Shown here piece after piece: positions 9,901 through 18,077 of a DNA stretch of 64,000 bases. This DNA comes from Candidatus Aminicenantota bacterium (GTDB taxonomy: Bacteria; Acidobacteriota; Aminicenantia; Aminicenantales; Saccharicenantaceae). Position 1 is the stretch's first letter. The number at the start of each line of letters is the position of its first letter. The stretch lies in the NCBI GenBank assembly GCA_014360005.1, contig JACIYI010000005.1:62001-126000 (forward strand), written 5' to 3'. The notes beneath the pieces are model-generated. The model made no database searches, was not told the DNA's origin, and worked only from the letters and a program-made list of their open reading frames with translations. A program made the translations under genes and the position numbers.

Positions 9901-10711
9901 CAATTCTGGCAATCCATTTCCCAACATTTATGTGTCCCTGCCCGGTTCCCCAAATGGGGTGGACCTGGACCTGGACGGTGATACTGATTATGTCTATATA
10001 GGCGACCTGGATGGGAGGCTATGGCGCCTGGATTTAACTTCGGGCCAGACCAGCAGCTGGAGCATGAGAGCTATCTATAGCGACCGCTGTTGTTATCCCA
10101 TTATCACCAAGCCGGCTGTCTGGAAAGGCTTTTCCACCACCAGCCAGAGCTATCCCAGGATTTATTTCGGAACTGGCGGACACGAGCAGGCTCCGGCTGA
10201 CCGGCAGTACTCTTTTGTTGGCCTGATTGATGAGGGTGGTAATACGGCCACTCTTGAATGGTACATGGGCAATGCCAGTGAAACCGGCCTGGACAACAAC
10301 AAGAAGGTGGGCGAACTGACCGTCGGAGAAAAGGTCTGGGCCGACCCGGTGATAGCCAATTACATCGTTTATTTCAGCACTCTGAAGGGCAGCATTGAAG
10401 CAGCCGACCCCTGCCAGAACCTGAACGGCGAGGCCGGGCGGCTTTATGCCCGTTTCATCCAGGCCGTCCTGGGTATCCCGGTCGGCGGCAGCGCCCTGAA
10501 AAATTCCCAGGGGCAGTCGATTGATTATCTGGCCCTGGCCAGTAAAGCCCGGACTGCCGTTACCGTGGGCGAAAGGCAGAGGGCCGGCGGCACTTACAAG
10601 CAGGATGTTTACATCCAGGAATACGATTCGACCATCGAAAAACTGGAGCAGCCAGTTGGGGCCTTACTGCAGATTAAATCCTGGAAAGAGATTTACCGGA
10701 TAGTGCGCTAA
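6971..10711 (+). CDS. PilY1/PilC-like pilus-tip protein with N-terminal FG-GAP repeats
   Basis: A 1246-residue exported protein with a signal peptide at about residues 5-25. From about residue 85 to 450 there are at least six FG-GAP/VCBS-type calcium loops, for example DFNGDGKPD, DYNGDGLLD, DIDKDGDQD, DFDLDGDVD and DYDNDEDID. The C-terminal part (about 730-1200) is the PilC/PilY1 beta-propeller: YVGANDGMLHCFDVNSGEEL, later DLDLDGDTDYVYIGD, which matches the calcium site that controls pilus retraction in PilY1. A small GGAA-capped hairpin (6943-6954) lies just before the ribosome site. It ends the minor-pilin operon and is followed by a terminator. Likely a surface adhesin and pilus-tip factor; the N-terminal domain differs from the von Willebrand A domain of Pseudomonas PilY1. 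Confidence 0.85.
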   Translation: MRKKAIFILFIMLLGTGLLVLKFRAQQPAACVEYTSSFTENFDTDDYKDKQNSSVANWPTGPIHLNHLGGNFEVTQPTGMGARMYVVAAGDFNGDGKPDLVGLDYNTYELKMVWNNYNDADGDGIDDDGIVFLVDNSRIFDSGLTVGPASITVGDYNGDGLLDFFFYKNSNDSFTHNNFVACMYLNQGTADNPVFYPRDDPRNLNFTARFMSAGIYCNWAANHLHTVDIDKDGDQDVLVASQDKIFLVRNPGPFRWSNLTEWDVAELNYDQRTGYLAPTPGGYPDRGTSAVAAGDFDLDGDVDVVAGSVNGWAYLAYYQNDGTGRFIRSEIPIPEPTATGTVALAVTDFKKDGRPDIFGATDRWNAGNQAHMWIFKNTGLHDVTTTDPDTGETITYQEVTWNFLCLNNCQPIIPPSYDVDICTMLDYDNDEDIDLVVADANHSGDYYLIINKLALVYALYGEAISTNVVSGLLDPRQYAITKARIIRLNQGVRGSSDGLKVQFFLSNDGGLHWEPYQTFEGSDISPWSDSGWHTFSNFGANLKWKAILSAPEDPMAEYTGASFDTPLVRELTIEFTYVGRREYSRSSVATSVIDRSGQKRKMIIAASFIYPGWEGHLRAYDVTGMTAAQNTYSNLRTVTSSDLGSDTGRWLAEGVEILWDAGELLDQRDPRTRTIYTAINTDTSLPPVSPNLQRIEFNLDHVNLMKPIMRDYQNNEEALILFVRGHGRYWKLGDINHSTPAVVGPPSEDPRLMGDNDNNQSYAEFKNAYQDRRKVVYVGANDGMLHCFDVNSGEELWAYIPYNQLSRLKEMWPVDQASGLRYFSRKTYVDGSPSVSDVYINGQWRTVLVCGQGEGYGQAPDGYSNGTTQNYHYYYFALDITDPENPVPMWEFAGDRIRRQGRNYNMTNGQTWSVPYIARVMNNSNPIWVAFVGSGYVHQADTAYQAYIGNTLAAINIQDGSVLWSNRITDIDSSRSNNSGNPFPNIYVSLPGSPNGVDLDLDGDTDYVYIGDLDGRLWRLDLTSGQTSSWSMRAIYSDRCCYPIITKPAVWKGFSTTSQSYPRIYFGTGGHEQAPADRQYSFVGLIDEGGNTATLEWYMGNASETGLDNNKKVGELTVGEKVWADPVIANYIVYFSTLKGSIEAADPCQNLNGEAGRLYARFIQAVLGIPVGGSALKNSQGQSIDYLALASKARTAVTVGERQRAGGTYKQDVYIQEYDSTIEKLEQPVGALLQIKSWKEIYRIVR

Positions 10712-10736
10712 CCCGGACCTAATAGTAAAGAGACGA

Positions 10737-10774
10737 GCGCGGATTCGGGAAGACCGAGTCCGCGCTTTTATTTT
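10737..10774 (+). terminator. Intrinsic terminator of the minor-pilin operon
   Basis: A 12-bp stem (10737-10748 with 10754-10765, one G-T pair) with a 5-base loop is followed by TTTTATTTT. It lies 26 bases past the PilY1-like stop codon. Confidence 0.88.
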
Positions 10775-11012
10775 CCCAGGCGGAGACAGCTAATCCTGCC
10801 TGAGAATAGCCGCCAGAATAAGACCCGGTCCGTCCCTAATTGGCAGTTAGATTCGTTTCGCGGCCGGGTTCGAAGGCTCTGGGTAGAAGCTCAGATTTTT
10901 TGTATAATTAACAATAGCTGCTGGCCACAACTGGTGGCGCGCCGGCCATGAAGGCATTTTTTTTCTGCTTAAAATTAAGCCAGAGAGTCAGGTCAAATGG
11001 AGGTAGGAGAAG

Positions 11013-11885
11013 ATGGAAAAGAAGTTTTTTTCTCAATGGTACATCGACCAGACCGCCCCAGACCAGTTTCACTGTTTTGGCATTAAAAGAGTTCTGGTTG
11101 ATTACCAGTCGCCTTTCCAGCGAATTCAGATAATTGAGGTGGAAAGTCTGGGCAAATGCCTGATCATCGACGGCCGTATCCAGTCAGCAGAGAAAGATGA
11201 GTTCATTTATCATGAAGCCCTGGTTCATCCACCGCTTCTGCTTCATCCTCATCCCCGCAAGGTCCTGGTGCTGGGGGTGGGCGAAGGAGCCACTATCAGG
11301 GAGCTGGCCAAATATGACCACCTGAAAATCACTGGTGTGGATATAGATGCCGAAATGATTGATTTTTCCCGTAAATACCTGCAGGAATGGCACCGGGGCG
11401 CCTTCAATCATCCCCATTTACAACTGGTTCTCCAGGACGGCTGGGATTTCATCCAGCAGACCGAAGAAGTATTTGACGTAATCATCATGGACCTGCCCGA
11501 ACCCTATCCTGAAACTCCGGCCTACCGCTTGTACACCTCGGAATTTTATCAGGTGGCTCTGGAGAAGCTGACCCCGGACGGCCTTCTGGTCACCCAGGGC
11601 GAGACTACCAGGCCCGGTCAGGAAGAACATCATTTTTTCATCAGAAACAACTTGGCCGCGGTTTTCCGGCACACTTATTCCTACCAGACTTACATTCCAT
11701 CCTACGACAGCTCCTGGGGTTTCCTGCTGGCGGTTAAGAACAACCTCAATCCCCTGCTGCCAGCTGAAGTCATAGACAGCTTGATCGTCGAGAGAATCCG
11801 TGGCTCACTGCGGTTCTACGACGGCCAGACCCATCTTTCGATGTTTTACCTCCCACGGCAACTGAGAGAACCAAACCAGGGATAG
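11013..11885 (+). CDS. Spermidine/thermospermine synthase-like aminopropyltransferase
   Basis: A 290-residue cytosolic polyamine synthase. The N-terminal beta domain carries DGRIQSAEKDEFIYHE, the aminopropyl-acceptor region. The nucleotide loop is LGVGEGATIREL at about residues 87-98, and the catalytic region is IIMDLPEPYPETPAYRLYT. Spermidine synthases generally have GGGDG; the GEG form and the PAYRLYT-EFY segment resemble ACL5-type thermospermine synthases. The enzyme transfers an aminopropyl group from decarboxylated S-adenosylmethionine to a diamine or polyamine. No speD or speA gene is adjacent. Family is secure; the polyamine made is uncertain. Confidence 0.85.
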   Translation: MEKKFFSQWYIDQTAPDQFHCFGIKRVLVDYQSPFQRIQIIEVESLGKCLIIDGRIQSAEKDEFIYHEALVHPPLLLHPHPRKVLVLGVGEGATIRELAKYDHLKITGVDIDAEMIDFSRKYLQEWHRGAFNHPHLQLVLQDGWDFIQQTEEVFDVIIMDLPEPYPETPAYRLYTSEFYQVALEKLTPDGLLVTQGETTRPGQEEHHFFIRNNLAAVFRHTYSYQTYIPSYDSSWGFLLAVKNNLNPLLPAEVIDSLIVERIRGSLRFYDGQTHLSMFYLPRQLREPNQG

Positions 11886-12017
11886 AAATGGTTACGGGTC
11901 GCTGCCAGAGGCCGGCTTCCTGGACAGAATTATTCGGCAAATTTATGTGGTAAATCAGGCTATATTCTGGTAAAATTACTAAGAATGATTAAATGAATCA
12001 AGAGGACAACAACTTTA

Positions 12018-13796
12018 ATGAAGATAAAATACCTTGACGGCCGCCGGCTTTATTTTGCTTTTCTGGCCGGCGGAAGAGCCATTATCAAAGATTTCGCTTA
12101 TCTTAACCGGATTAATGTTTTCCCAGTTCCGGACGGCGATACCGGCACTAACCTGGCTTCTACTATGAAGGCCATTGCCGAACAGGCCCGACCTTCTCAT
12201 TCTATCAAAGAATCTATGAATTCCATTGCTGAGGCCGCTCTGACTGGAGCCCGCGGCAACTCAGGCTTGATTTTCGCCCAGTTTATCTACGGCTTGAGCA
12301 AAGAGCTGGGAAATGAAATCAGGGTTTCTACGGCCCGTTTTGGCGAGTCAGTCCGGAATGCAGTTCGCTACGCCTATAATTCCATCGCTCATCCCCAGGA
12401 AGGCACCATGCTGACTCTGATAAGAGAGTGGGCAGAAGAAGTCTACCAGAACAGGCATCGCTTCTCCGATTATCACGAACTGCTGCATCACTCTCTGGAG
12501 AAAGCCAGAAAAGCCCTGCAGGAAACCCCAAAAAAGCTGACCGTGCTGAGAAAGGCCGGGGTGGTGGATGCTGGAGCCAAGGGCTTTGTTGACTTTATAG
12601 AAGGCGTGGCCAACTTCATCCATCAGGGCAGCTTAAAAAACGTCATGAGCCGGGAATTGCTGGAGATAGAATTCCAGGAAACGCCTCATAAAGTTAAAGA
12701 AGATATTCCCTACCGCTATTGCACCGAGGCCATGCTGCTCGGCCAGAATCTCGACCTGACCCGGATTAAAGAAGTTGTGGTCCAGGCCGGAGACTCGGCC
12801 ATCGTTGGCGGGTCCGAAACCAGGGCCAGGTTTCATGTCCATACCAATCACCCGGCCGAGCTGTTTTATGCCCTGAAGGACCTGGGTACCGTGATCCAGC
12901 CCAAGGCCGAGGATATGAAGCTCCAGGCCGAAATCAGCCTGAAACGGAAGAGCCGGGTAGCCCTGGTGGTTGATTCCTCCTGCGACCTGCCGGCCGAAAT
13001 ACTGGAAAGAAACCAGGTAGTGGTCATACCCTTCCCCATCAACATCGGCCAGAATGTATTCCTGGATAAACTGACCATTACCCCGGATAAGCTGTACCAG
13101 TTGATGAGGCAGGAAGAAATCCTGCCGCAGAGTGCCCAGCCCTCGCCCAAGACCATAGAAAACTGGCTGTCTTTCTTGAGCAGTCACTTTGAAGCCATCT
13201 TGGTTCTGACCATTTCTGGTGGACTTTCCGGTTACCACAATCTGGTGAAAAAAGCCGCTGAAAAATTTGCCGACAAGAAGGTCCGAGTGGTTGACAGCCG
13301 CCACCTCTCCGGGACTTTCGGCCTGATTGTCGAGCGCCTGCTGCAGCACTGGTCCGAAGCCCCGGACGTAGACGAGCTGGCCTCGCTGGCCGAGGAGCTG
13401 GCCGGCAAAACAGAGCTGCTGGTGGACATCAGGACCCTGAAATACCTGGTCAGAGGCGGACGGGTCAGCCCGGCCAAGGGTCTGCTGGCCAGGTTGCTCA
13501 ATATCAAGCCAATCATCACCCTGAATGAAAAGGGCCAGGCCGTGGCTGCGGGTAAATCTTTCAGCCGCAAGCAGAATTTCAAGAAGATACTGAAACTGGT
13601 TCGGGAAAAACAGCAGCAACGTCCGATCCATTCTTTCTCTCTGGTCCACGTCGGCGAACCCCGGCGGGCAAAGGCTTACGCCAGGGAAATTGAAAAAATC
13701 TGCGGGAAGAATGCCAGCTTCATCCTGGATGCCTCACCGGTGGTCGGAGTTCACAACGGACTCGGTTCAGTCGGCATCTGCCTGTCTTACGAATAA
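12018..13796 (+). CDS. FakA-type DAK2 kinase fused to DegV/FakB fatty-acid-binding domain
   Basis: A 592-residue two-part protein. Residues about 1-200 are a DAK2/DhaL kinase domain with FPVPDGDTGTNLAST for Mg-ATP and TGARGNSGLIFAQF. Residues about 220-310 match the FakA middle domain (CTEAMLLGQN, GDSAIVGGSETRARFHVHTN). Residues about 312-592 are a complete DegV domain with VVDSSCDLPAEI and TISGGLSGYHN. In Firmicutes FakA phosphorylates fatty acids held by a separate FakB (DegV) protein, and acyl-phosphate feeds phospholipid synthesis. Here kinase and carrier are one chain. The start ATG has only a distant AGAGGA upstream. Confidence 0.88.
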   Translation: MKIKYLDGRRLYFAFLAGGRAIIKDFAYLNRINVFPVPDGDTGTNLASTMKAIAEQARPSHSIKESMNSIAEAALTGARGNSGLIFAQFIYGLSKELGNEIRVSTARFGESVRNAVRYAYNSIAHPQEGTMLTLIREWAEEVYQNRHRFSDYHELLHHSLEKARKALQETPKKLTVLRKAGVVDAGAKGFVDFIEGVANFIHQGSLKNVMSRELLEIEFQETPHKVKEDIPYRYCTEAMLLGQNLDLTRIKEVVVQAGDSAIVGGSETRARFHVHTNHPAELFYALKDLGTVIQPKAEDMKLQAEISLKRKSRVALVVDSSCDLPAEILERNQVVVIPFPINIGQNVFLDKLTITPDKLYQLMRQEEILPQSAQPSPKTIENWLSFLSSHFEAILVLTISGGLSGYHNLVKKAAEKFADKKVRVVDSRHLSGTFGLIVERLLQHWSEAPDVDELASLAEELAGKTELLVDIRTLKYLVRGGRVSPAKGLLARLLNIKPIITLNEKGQAVAAGKSFSRKQNFKKILKLVREKQQQRPIHSFSLVHVGEPRRAKAYAREIEKICGKNASFILDASPVVGVHNGLGSVGICLSYE

Positions 13797-13800
13797 CGGC

Positions 13801-13822
13801 GGTTCAGGTCTCAGCCTGAACC
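13801..13822 (+). other. Strong hairpin between the FakA-DegV fusion gene and the DUF1295 gene
   Basis: GGTTCAGG and CCTGAACC form a perfect 8-bp stem with a 6-base loop, 4 bases past the stop codon. A T-run is missing, so termination is possible but not certain. Confidence 0.5.
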
Positions 13823-13852
13823 TGGATATAATTAAATTCAAGGAGCCAGAGG

Positions 13853-14646
13853 GTGGATAATATCTTCCTGGTCTCAGCCCTGATAATTTTCCTCTACCTG
13901 AACCTGGTTTTCATCCTGTCCCTGATTAAAAAAATGCTGGCCTCGTCGACGTGGCCTGGGGTCTGGGCTTTGTCCTGGTGGTGGCTTATCATCTCGCCCG
14001 GGAAAGCCTTCTTCACCAGGCCCTTGACTCCCGCCAGCTCCTGCTGGCCGTTTTGATTACCATCTGGGGAACCAGGTTGAGCTGGCACATCTACCGCAGG
14101 AACAGAGGCAAGCCGGAAGATTACCGCTATGCTAACTGGCGGCAAAAATGGGGCCGGGGGTTCGTCCTGCGCAGCTACTTTCAGATTTTCTTGTTACAGG
14201 GATTTTTCATGTTCCTGATTCTCACCCCGTCTCTCCTGGTCCTGAGAAGCCGGTCCGGGCAGCTCAAGTGGCTGGAGATCCTGGGGGTTGCGGTCTGGTT
14301 GGCCGGCTTTTTCTTCGAAGCTGTTGCTGACTTCCAGCTCCGGCGCTTCAAGCAAAACCCGGAAAACCGGGGGCGGATCATAACCAGCGGCCTCTGGAAA
14401 TATTCTCGCCACCCCAACTATTTCGGGGAATCCGTCATGTGGTGGGGTATTTTCCTGATAGCCCTTAAGACTCCAGCGGGCTGGCTGGGAATCATCAGCC
14501 CTCTGACCATCACCCTGCTCCTGACCATGGTCTCAGGCGTTCCCCTGCTGGAGAAAAAATACCGGGGTCAGCCCGAGTTTGAAGCCTACCGCTCAGTGAC
14601 CAGCGCTTTTTTCCCCCTGCCTCCCAGGAAAAAGGCCCGGACTTAG
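13853..14646 (+). CDS. DUF1295 / steroid 5-alpha-reductase-like membrane protein, split by a -1 frameshift
   Basis: The gene starts with GTG behind AAGGAG and encodes [16 protein letters not shown] in frame 2. At the A7 run 13928-13934 the coding potential moves to frame 1, giving [17 protein letters not shown], the DUF1295 N-terminal signature. Joined, the product is 264 residues, the usual family length, with several membrane helices and the C-terminal motif [16 protein letters not shown] that resembles the cofactor-binding region of isoprenylcysteine methyltransferases and steroid reductases. Eight As instead of seven would restore one frame. The cause could be a sequencing or assembly error, a real mutation or transcriptional slippage. 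If unrepaired, translation could start at GTG 13951. Confidence 0.8.
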
Positions 14647-14743
14647 CCTGGACTTTAACTTGGAGCCTGGCTCTACCCGCTGGGAGTCAAATTTTTTTCT
14701 TTATCAGTGCTAAACAGGATGACAAAAACCTGCTGCCAGACCA

Positions 14744-15166
14744 TCAGCGGAAAAGCCAGCGGTAAACCGAGCTGACCACCAGCCCTCCCCAGGCCCCGAG
14801 AAATGGCCCCCAGACCACTTCCAGCAGCATTAGCCTGAAACTCCAGTCCTTCATCAAGGCATAATTAGTCAGGCCGTAAACGGTTATGGCCAGAAGTCCC
14901 ACCAGGACTCCGACCAGGACTGAGGTCTTGAGATTGGTCGGGTCGCGCAGGAGGACCAGGAGAATCAGGCAAGTCACCAGGACTAACTGAGCCAGGAAGC
15001 CATAGACTTTCCTGAAGATGATGCGCTCCTGTTCAACCAGGGCCAGAACTCGAAAATCTTCCTTATAGGCCCGACCGAACAGCAGAAAATGCCAGACGGC
15101 ATCAGCCAGACTGAAAAGGACCAGGGTTATGACCCAGAGAAGTATAAACTTTAACGGTTGACTCAT
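14744..15166 (-). CDS. DUF2177-like four-helix membrane protein
   Basis: A 140-residue inner-membrane protein with four hydrophobic segments. The third and fourth carry VYGLTNYALMKDWSFRLML and EVVWGPFLG, which resemble the LTNYATLKxW and DxxWG signatures of DUF2177 proteins. The function of that family is unknown. It stands alone on the minus strand between plus-strand genes. A perfect 8-bp hairpin at 15271-15293 lies upstream of it but has no T-run. Confidence 0.55.
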   Translation of the reverse strand: MSQPLKFILLWVITLVLFSLADAVWHFLLFGRAYKEDFRVLALVEQERIIFRKVYGFLAQLVLVTCLILLVLLRDPTNLKTSVLVGVLVGLLAITVYGLTNYALMKDWSFRLMLLEVVWGPFLGAWGGLVVSSVYRWLFR

Positions 15167-15359
15167 GATAAAGCCATCTCCCTTCCACCCTGATTATAAA
15201 ATTTATCTGGACTTAAAACAAATAGCAGCTCGGTCTCCTGTATACCCGGTTCAACCACGGGCTTCTTCTGGCAGCAGGGCACCTTCCTGCTGCTCTTACT
15301 GCATTCCGCCGTTTAATGTATACTGGAATAGTAGGATTTAATGGGAACTGGAGTCAGAC

Positions 15360-16379
15360 ATGCTTAAGTTTTATCAAAAGGTAATAATCCTCGGCCTGAG
15401 CCTGCTGCTGGCCTGGGCCGGCTGGAAGGGGCTCAATGCCCTGTTTTACCAGGGCACAGCCTCAGCCCTCAATCAATCTGGAGAAGGAATCAGGATGAAA
15501 AAGATAAATAAATCACTGGAAGACTGGAAAAAAGAGTTAAGTCCGGAACAATTCCGGGTGCTGTTCCAGAAAGGAACTGAAACCGCCTTTACCGGAAAAT
15601 ACAACGATTTCTGGGAAGAAGGTGTCTACCTATGTGCGGCCTGTGGCACTCCCCTGTTTCGCTCTGAAGATAAGTATGACCATGGCACCGGCTGGCCCAG
15701 CTTCAAGGAATCCTTTTCTGAAGCCAATCTGGAATACCATGACGACCTGTCGCTGGGAATGCACCGGATAGAAGTCCGCTGCGCTGTCTGCGGCGGGCAC
15801 CTGGGCCATCTTTTCTATGACGGCCCGGCTCCCAGCGGCAAACATTTCTGCATTAATTCGGTCGCAATGAATTTCAGGCCGGCCCAAGAAGCCCGTAAGG
15901 AACTGTCCCAGGTGGCCACCTTCGCTGCCGGTTGCTTCTGGGGAGTTGAGTACAAGTTCAGCCAGATCCCGGGAGTGCTGGACACGGTGGTCGGATACAG
16001 CGGAGGCAAAACAGTCAATCCTACCTACCGCCAGGTGCTCAGCGGAAAGACCGGGCACGCCGAATCGGTCCAGGTGTTATTTGACCCCCAAATTATTTCT
16101 TATGAACAGCTGGTCAGGAAATTTTTCGAACTCCACGACCCCACCCAGTATAACCGTCAGGGGCCTGACTACGGGCCGAATTACCGTTCAGCCATTTTTT
16201 ACCATGACCAGCAGCAGAAAAAAATCGCCGAGCAGGTTAAGGCTGAACTGCAGCAGAGCGGCCGCTTTCAGAAGAAAATTGTAACTGAGATTTCACCTTT
16301 CCGAAGCTTTTACCGGGCTGAAGACTACCACCAGAAATACTACCAGAAGAAACTGGGGCCGATTTGCTCTAACGAATGA
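15360..16379 (+). CDS. msrBA: Exported MsrB-MsrA fusion, peptide methionine sulfoxide reductase
   Basis: A 339-residue bifunctional repair enzyme. An N-terminal hydrophobic segment (residues 7-30) suggests export or anchoring in the periplasm. MsrB (about 50-175) has zinc cysteines Cys92/Cys95 and Cys141/Cys144 and the active-site Cys164 in KHFCINSVAMNF. MsrA (about 185-335) has the catalytic GCFWGVE with Cys192. Together they reduce both R and S methionine sulfoxide in proteins. The 3' end overlaps the convergent next gene by 11 bases. Domain assignment is secure; location is inferred from the leader. Confidence 0.93.
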   Translation: MLKFYQKVIILGLSLLLAWAGWKGLNALFYQGTASALNQSGEGIRMKKINKSLEDWKKELSPEQFRVLFQKGTETAFTGKYNDFWEEGVYLCAACGTPLFRSEDKYDHGTGWPSFKESFSEANLEYHDDLSLGMHRIEVRCAVCGGHLGHLFYDGPAPSGKHFCINSVAMNFRPAQEARKELSQVATFAAGCFWGVEYKFSQIPGVLDTVVGYSGGKTVNPTYRQVLSGKTGHAESVQVLFDPQIISYEQLVRKFFELHDPTQYNRQGPDYGPNYRSAIFYHDQQQKKIAEQVKAELQQSGRFQKKIVTEISPFRSFYRAEDYHQKYYQKKLGPICSNE

Positions 16380-17115
16380 TTTCTATCTGTTCCGGCCTGT
16401 TGACGATGATTTCCGGTTTACCCTGATATTCCCTTATCCGGCCGTAGACCCTGACTTCCCGGTTGAGGTAGAGCTTTTCGGGCGGTTGGGGAAAGCGATG
16501 AAAATCGCTGGCGAAGATGACCGCGGTGAAATATCTTCGCCAGTTGCGGTGAAAATTCAAAAAACAAACCTTGCCGGTATTATTGGCCGCCACCACCGTT
16601 CCCCGCACCCAAACTGTTTGGTCATAATAATTGCCGGCCTCTTCCCATGATATTTCTTGAACCGAGGCTGAGTCGGGCCGGGAAACCTCGCCTCTGGCCC
16701 TGGTCGGAGCGTCTGCTGCTCCCGGGCCAGACTGGCCGCATAATTCCCCGGTGATGGTAACCTGAGCCGGAGAATTCAGGACAATCTCGAGCCGGTTCCG
16801 GTAAAGCATCACCCGACCCCTGACTTCAACTTTCTTGTTCAGGTAATATCTCTCCGGTTCTGCCGGAAATTTATTGAAATCCGCCGCCAGAATTACCAGG
16901 CTCAGGTACCGATCATAATCAGGATGAAAATTGAGGAAGCAGGCCCGGCCAGAGTTAAAGGTTCTGACAATTGTCCCCTCAACCAGGACTTCCTGGCCCA
17001 CATATTTTTCAGCTTCTTCCCAGGAAACGGTCTGAAGCCGGGAGAAAACCGGCTCTGGTCCGAGACCGGACAGGATAATGATTAGGATTAAGCTAGAGAG
17101 AATTATCCTTTTCAT
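16369..17115 (-). CDS. Exported protein of two tandem OB-fold-like repeats
   Basis: A 248-residue protein with a signal peptide (residues 1-25). It consists of two homologous units: SWEEAEKYVGQEVLVEGTIV... and SWEEAGNYYDQTVWVRGTVV..., each continuing with a Cys-Phe-Leu-Asn-Phe-His box, an A-D/S-D-F-x-(K/R)-F-P segment and a final Y-L-N-(K/R)-x-V-x-V-x-G-R strand. This pattern resembles the small OB-fold nucleic-acid-binding domain seen attached to bacterial secreted nucleases. Its ATG overlaps the stop of the nuclease gene upstream (ATGA), so the two are translationally coupled. A role in binding nucleic acid for the nuclease is inferred. Confidence 0.6.
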   Translation of the reverse strand: MKRIILSSLILIIILSGLGPEPVFSRLQTVSWEEAEKYVGQEVLVEGTIVRTFNSGRACFLNFHPDYDRYLSLVILAADFNKFPAEPERYYLNKKVEVRGRVMLYRNRLEIVLNSPAQVTITGELCGQSGPGAADAPTRARGEVSRPDSASVQEISWEEAGNYYDQTVWVRGTVVAANNTGKVCFLNFHRNWRRYFTAVIFASDFHRFPQPPEKLYLNREVRVYGRIREYQGKPEIIVNRPEQIEIIR

Positions 17116-17954
17116 TTTCCCATCTTCAACCAGCCATTATTCAAGAGTGTCTTCTCCAGGTCGGTGGGAGAAAATTCATTGGTCCACTGTCTGAGGTTAA
17201 GCAATTCTTGCTGGACCTCCTCTGGAGTCAGCCTGAGCTTGACAAATTCTTTATAGCGGACGGCCCACCAGTTGTTGGCCATCTCAAATATTTCATAGGG
17301 AGTAGTTTTCTGCTTTAAAATCCAGTTAAACTCATCCAGCCCCTGGTGACGCCAGAGTCCCAGACCCTCTTCCCGGGCCCGGGCTTCCAGTTGTTTGTAC
17401 CTGACCAGGTGCTTGAAAGGAAAGCGCAGCAGGGCGAAACCATACCCGTTCTTGATGATTTCTTCATTCAGCGAGCGCCCGTCTTCCAGGTAAACATAGG
17501 CCAGGGTGCGACCGTATTTATCATATTTTTCCTGATCGAACTCCAGTCTGACCCGTGACTGCTCGAGTAGTTTTCTGACAAATTCTGAGGCTTCCCGGGC
17601 ATAATACTGAACCGGCTTCAACGGGTGGTAAAGCTCGGGCGAATCAACCCCGATTAAGCGGACCTCGCCCACTCCTTCCACTTCCAGGTTGTCGCCGTCA
17701 ATAACTCTTAGCACTCGTAAAAACCGGTTCTGCTCTGAACCCGGACCCAAGAATAAGCCTGGAGCTTCCAGGACGAAGGAAAAATAATCTTTTGGCTGAA
17801 AAGAGAATTCTTCCGGAAGATAGGGGTTAAAAAGCCGGCTACCGGAAGACAGGTCTGGGCTGGCACCGGCCAATGCTGGCCAAAGTACAATTAAGCCGAT
17901 GGCCGCCAGGTTGATTGGGATGATGGACACTTTCTGGCCGGGGATTAGGCTCAT
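17112..17954 (-). CDS. Exported staphylococcal-nuclease (SNase) family nuclease
   Basis: About 280 residues from the ATG at 17954; a longer reading would run into the tRNA-Arg gene and is rejected. A signal peptide ([20 protein letters not shown]) is followed by the SNase OB-fold: [26 protein letters not shown] and [15 protein letters not shown] carry the Asp, Arg and Glu/Arg positions of the thermonuclease active site. The family degrades DNA and RNA with Ca2+. About 100 extra residues ([19 protein letters not shown] onward) lie after the domain and are unassigned. Coupled to a tandem OB-fold gene downstream, it may scavenge external nucleic acid. Confidence 0.88.
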   Translation of the reverse strand: MSLIPGQKVSIIPINLAAIGLIVLWPALAGASPDLSSGSRLFNPYLPEEFSFQPKDYFSFVLEAPGLFLGPGSEQNRFLRVLRVIDGDNLEVEGVGEVRLIGVDSPELYHPLKPVQYYAREASEFVRKLLEQSRVRLEFDQEKYDKYGRTLAYVYLEDGRSLNEEIIKNGYGFALLRFPFKHLVRYKQLEARAREEGLGLWRHQGLDEFNWILKQKTTPYEIFEMANNWWAVRYKEFVKLRLTPEEVQQELLNLRQWTNEFSPTDLEKTLLNNGWLKMGK

Positions 17955-18003
17955 TTTTCCGTTCCCGCCCTTTTTCCTGGCCCGCATGTTCTTATAAGGA
18001 GAG

Positions 18004-18077
18004 TACGCCTGGCGCGATTCGAACGCGCGACCTACGGATCCGGAGTCCGTCGCTCTATCCAACTGAGCTACAGGCGC
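18004..18077 (-). tRNA. tRNA-Arg (anticodon CCG)
   Basis: A 74-nt cloverleaf on the minus strand. The acceptor stem pairs GCGCCTG with CAGGCGT, the anticodon stem ACGGA/TCCGT encloses CTCCGGA (anticodon CCG), and the T-arm has CGTTCGAATCG. Discriminator A; CCA not encoded. Confidence 0.95.

Noticed and set aside
15271..15293. Perfect 8-bp hairpin as a terminator
   Set aside because: No T-run on either strand and it sits just before the msrBA start region; left as an unexplained hairpin.
17955..18062. N-terminal extension of the nuclease gene
   Set aside because: It would run through the tRNA-Arg gene; the signal peptide begins only after ATG 17954.
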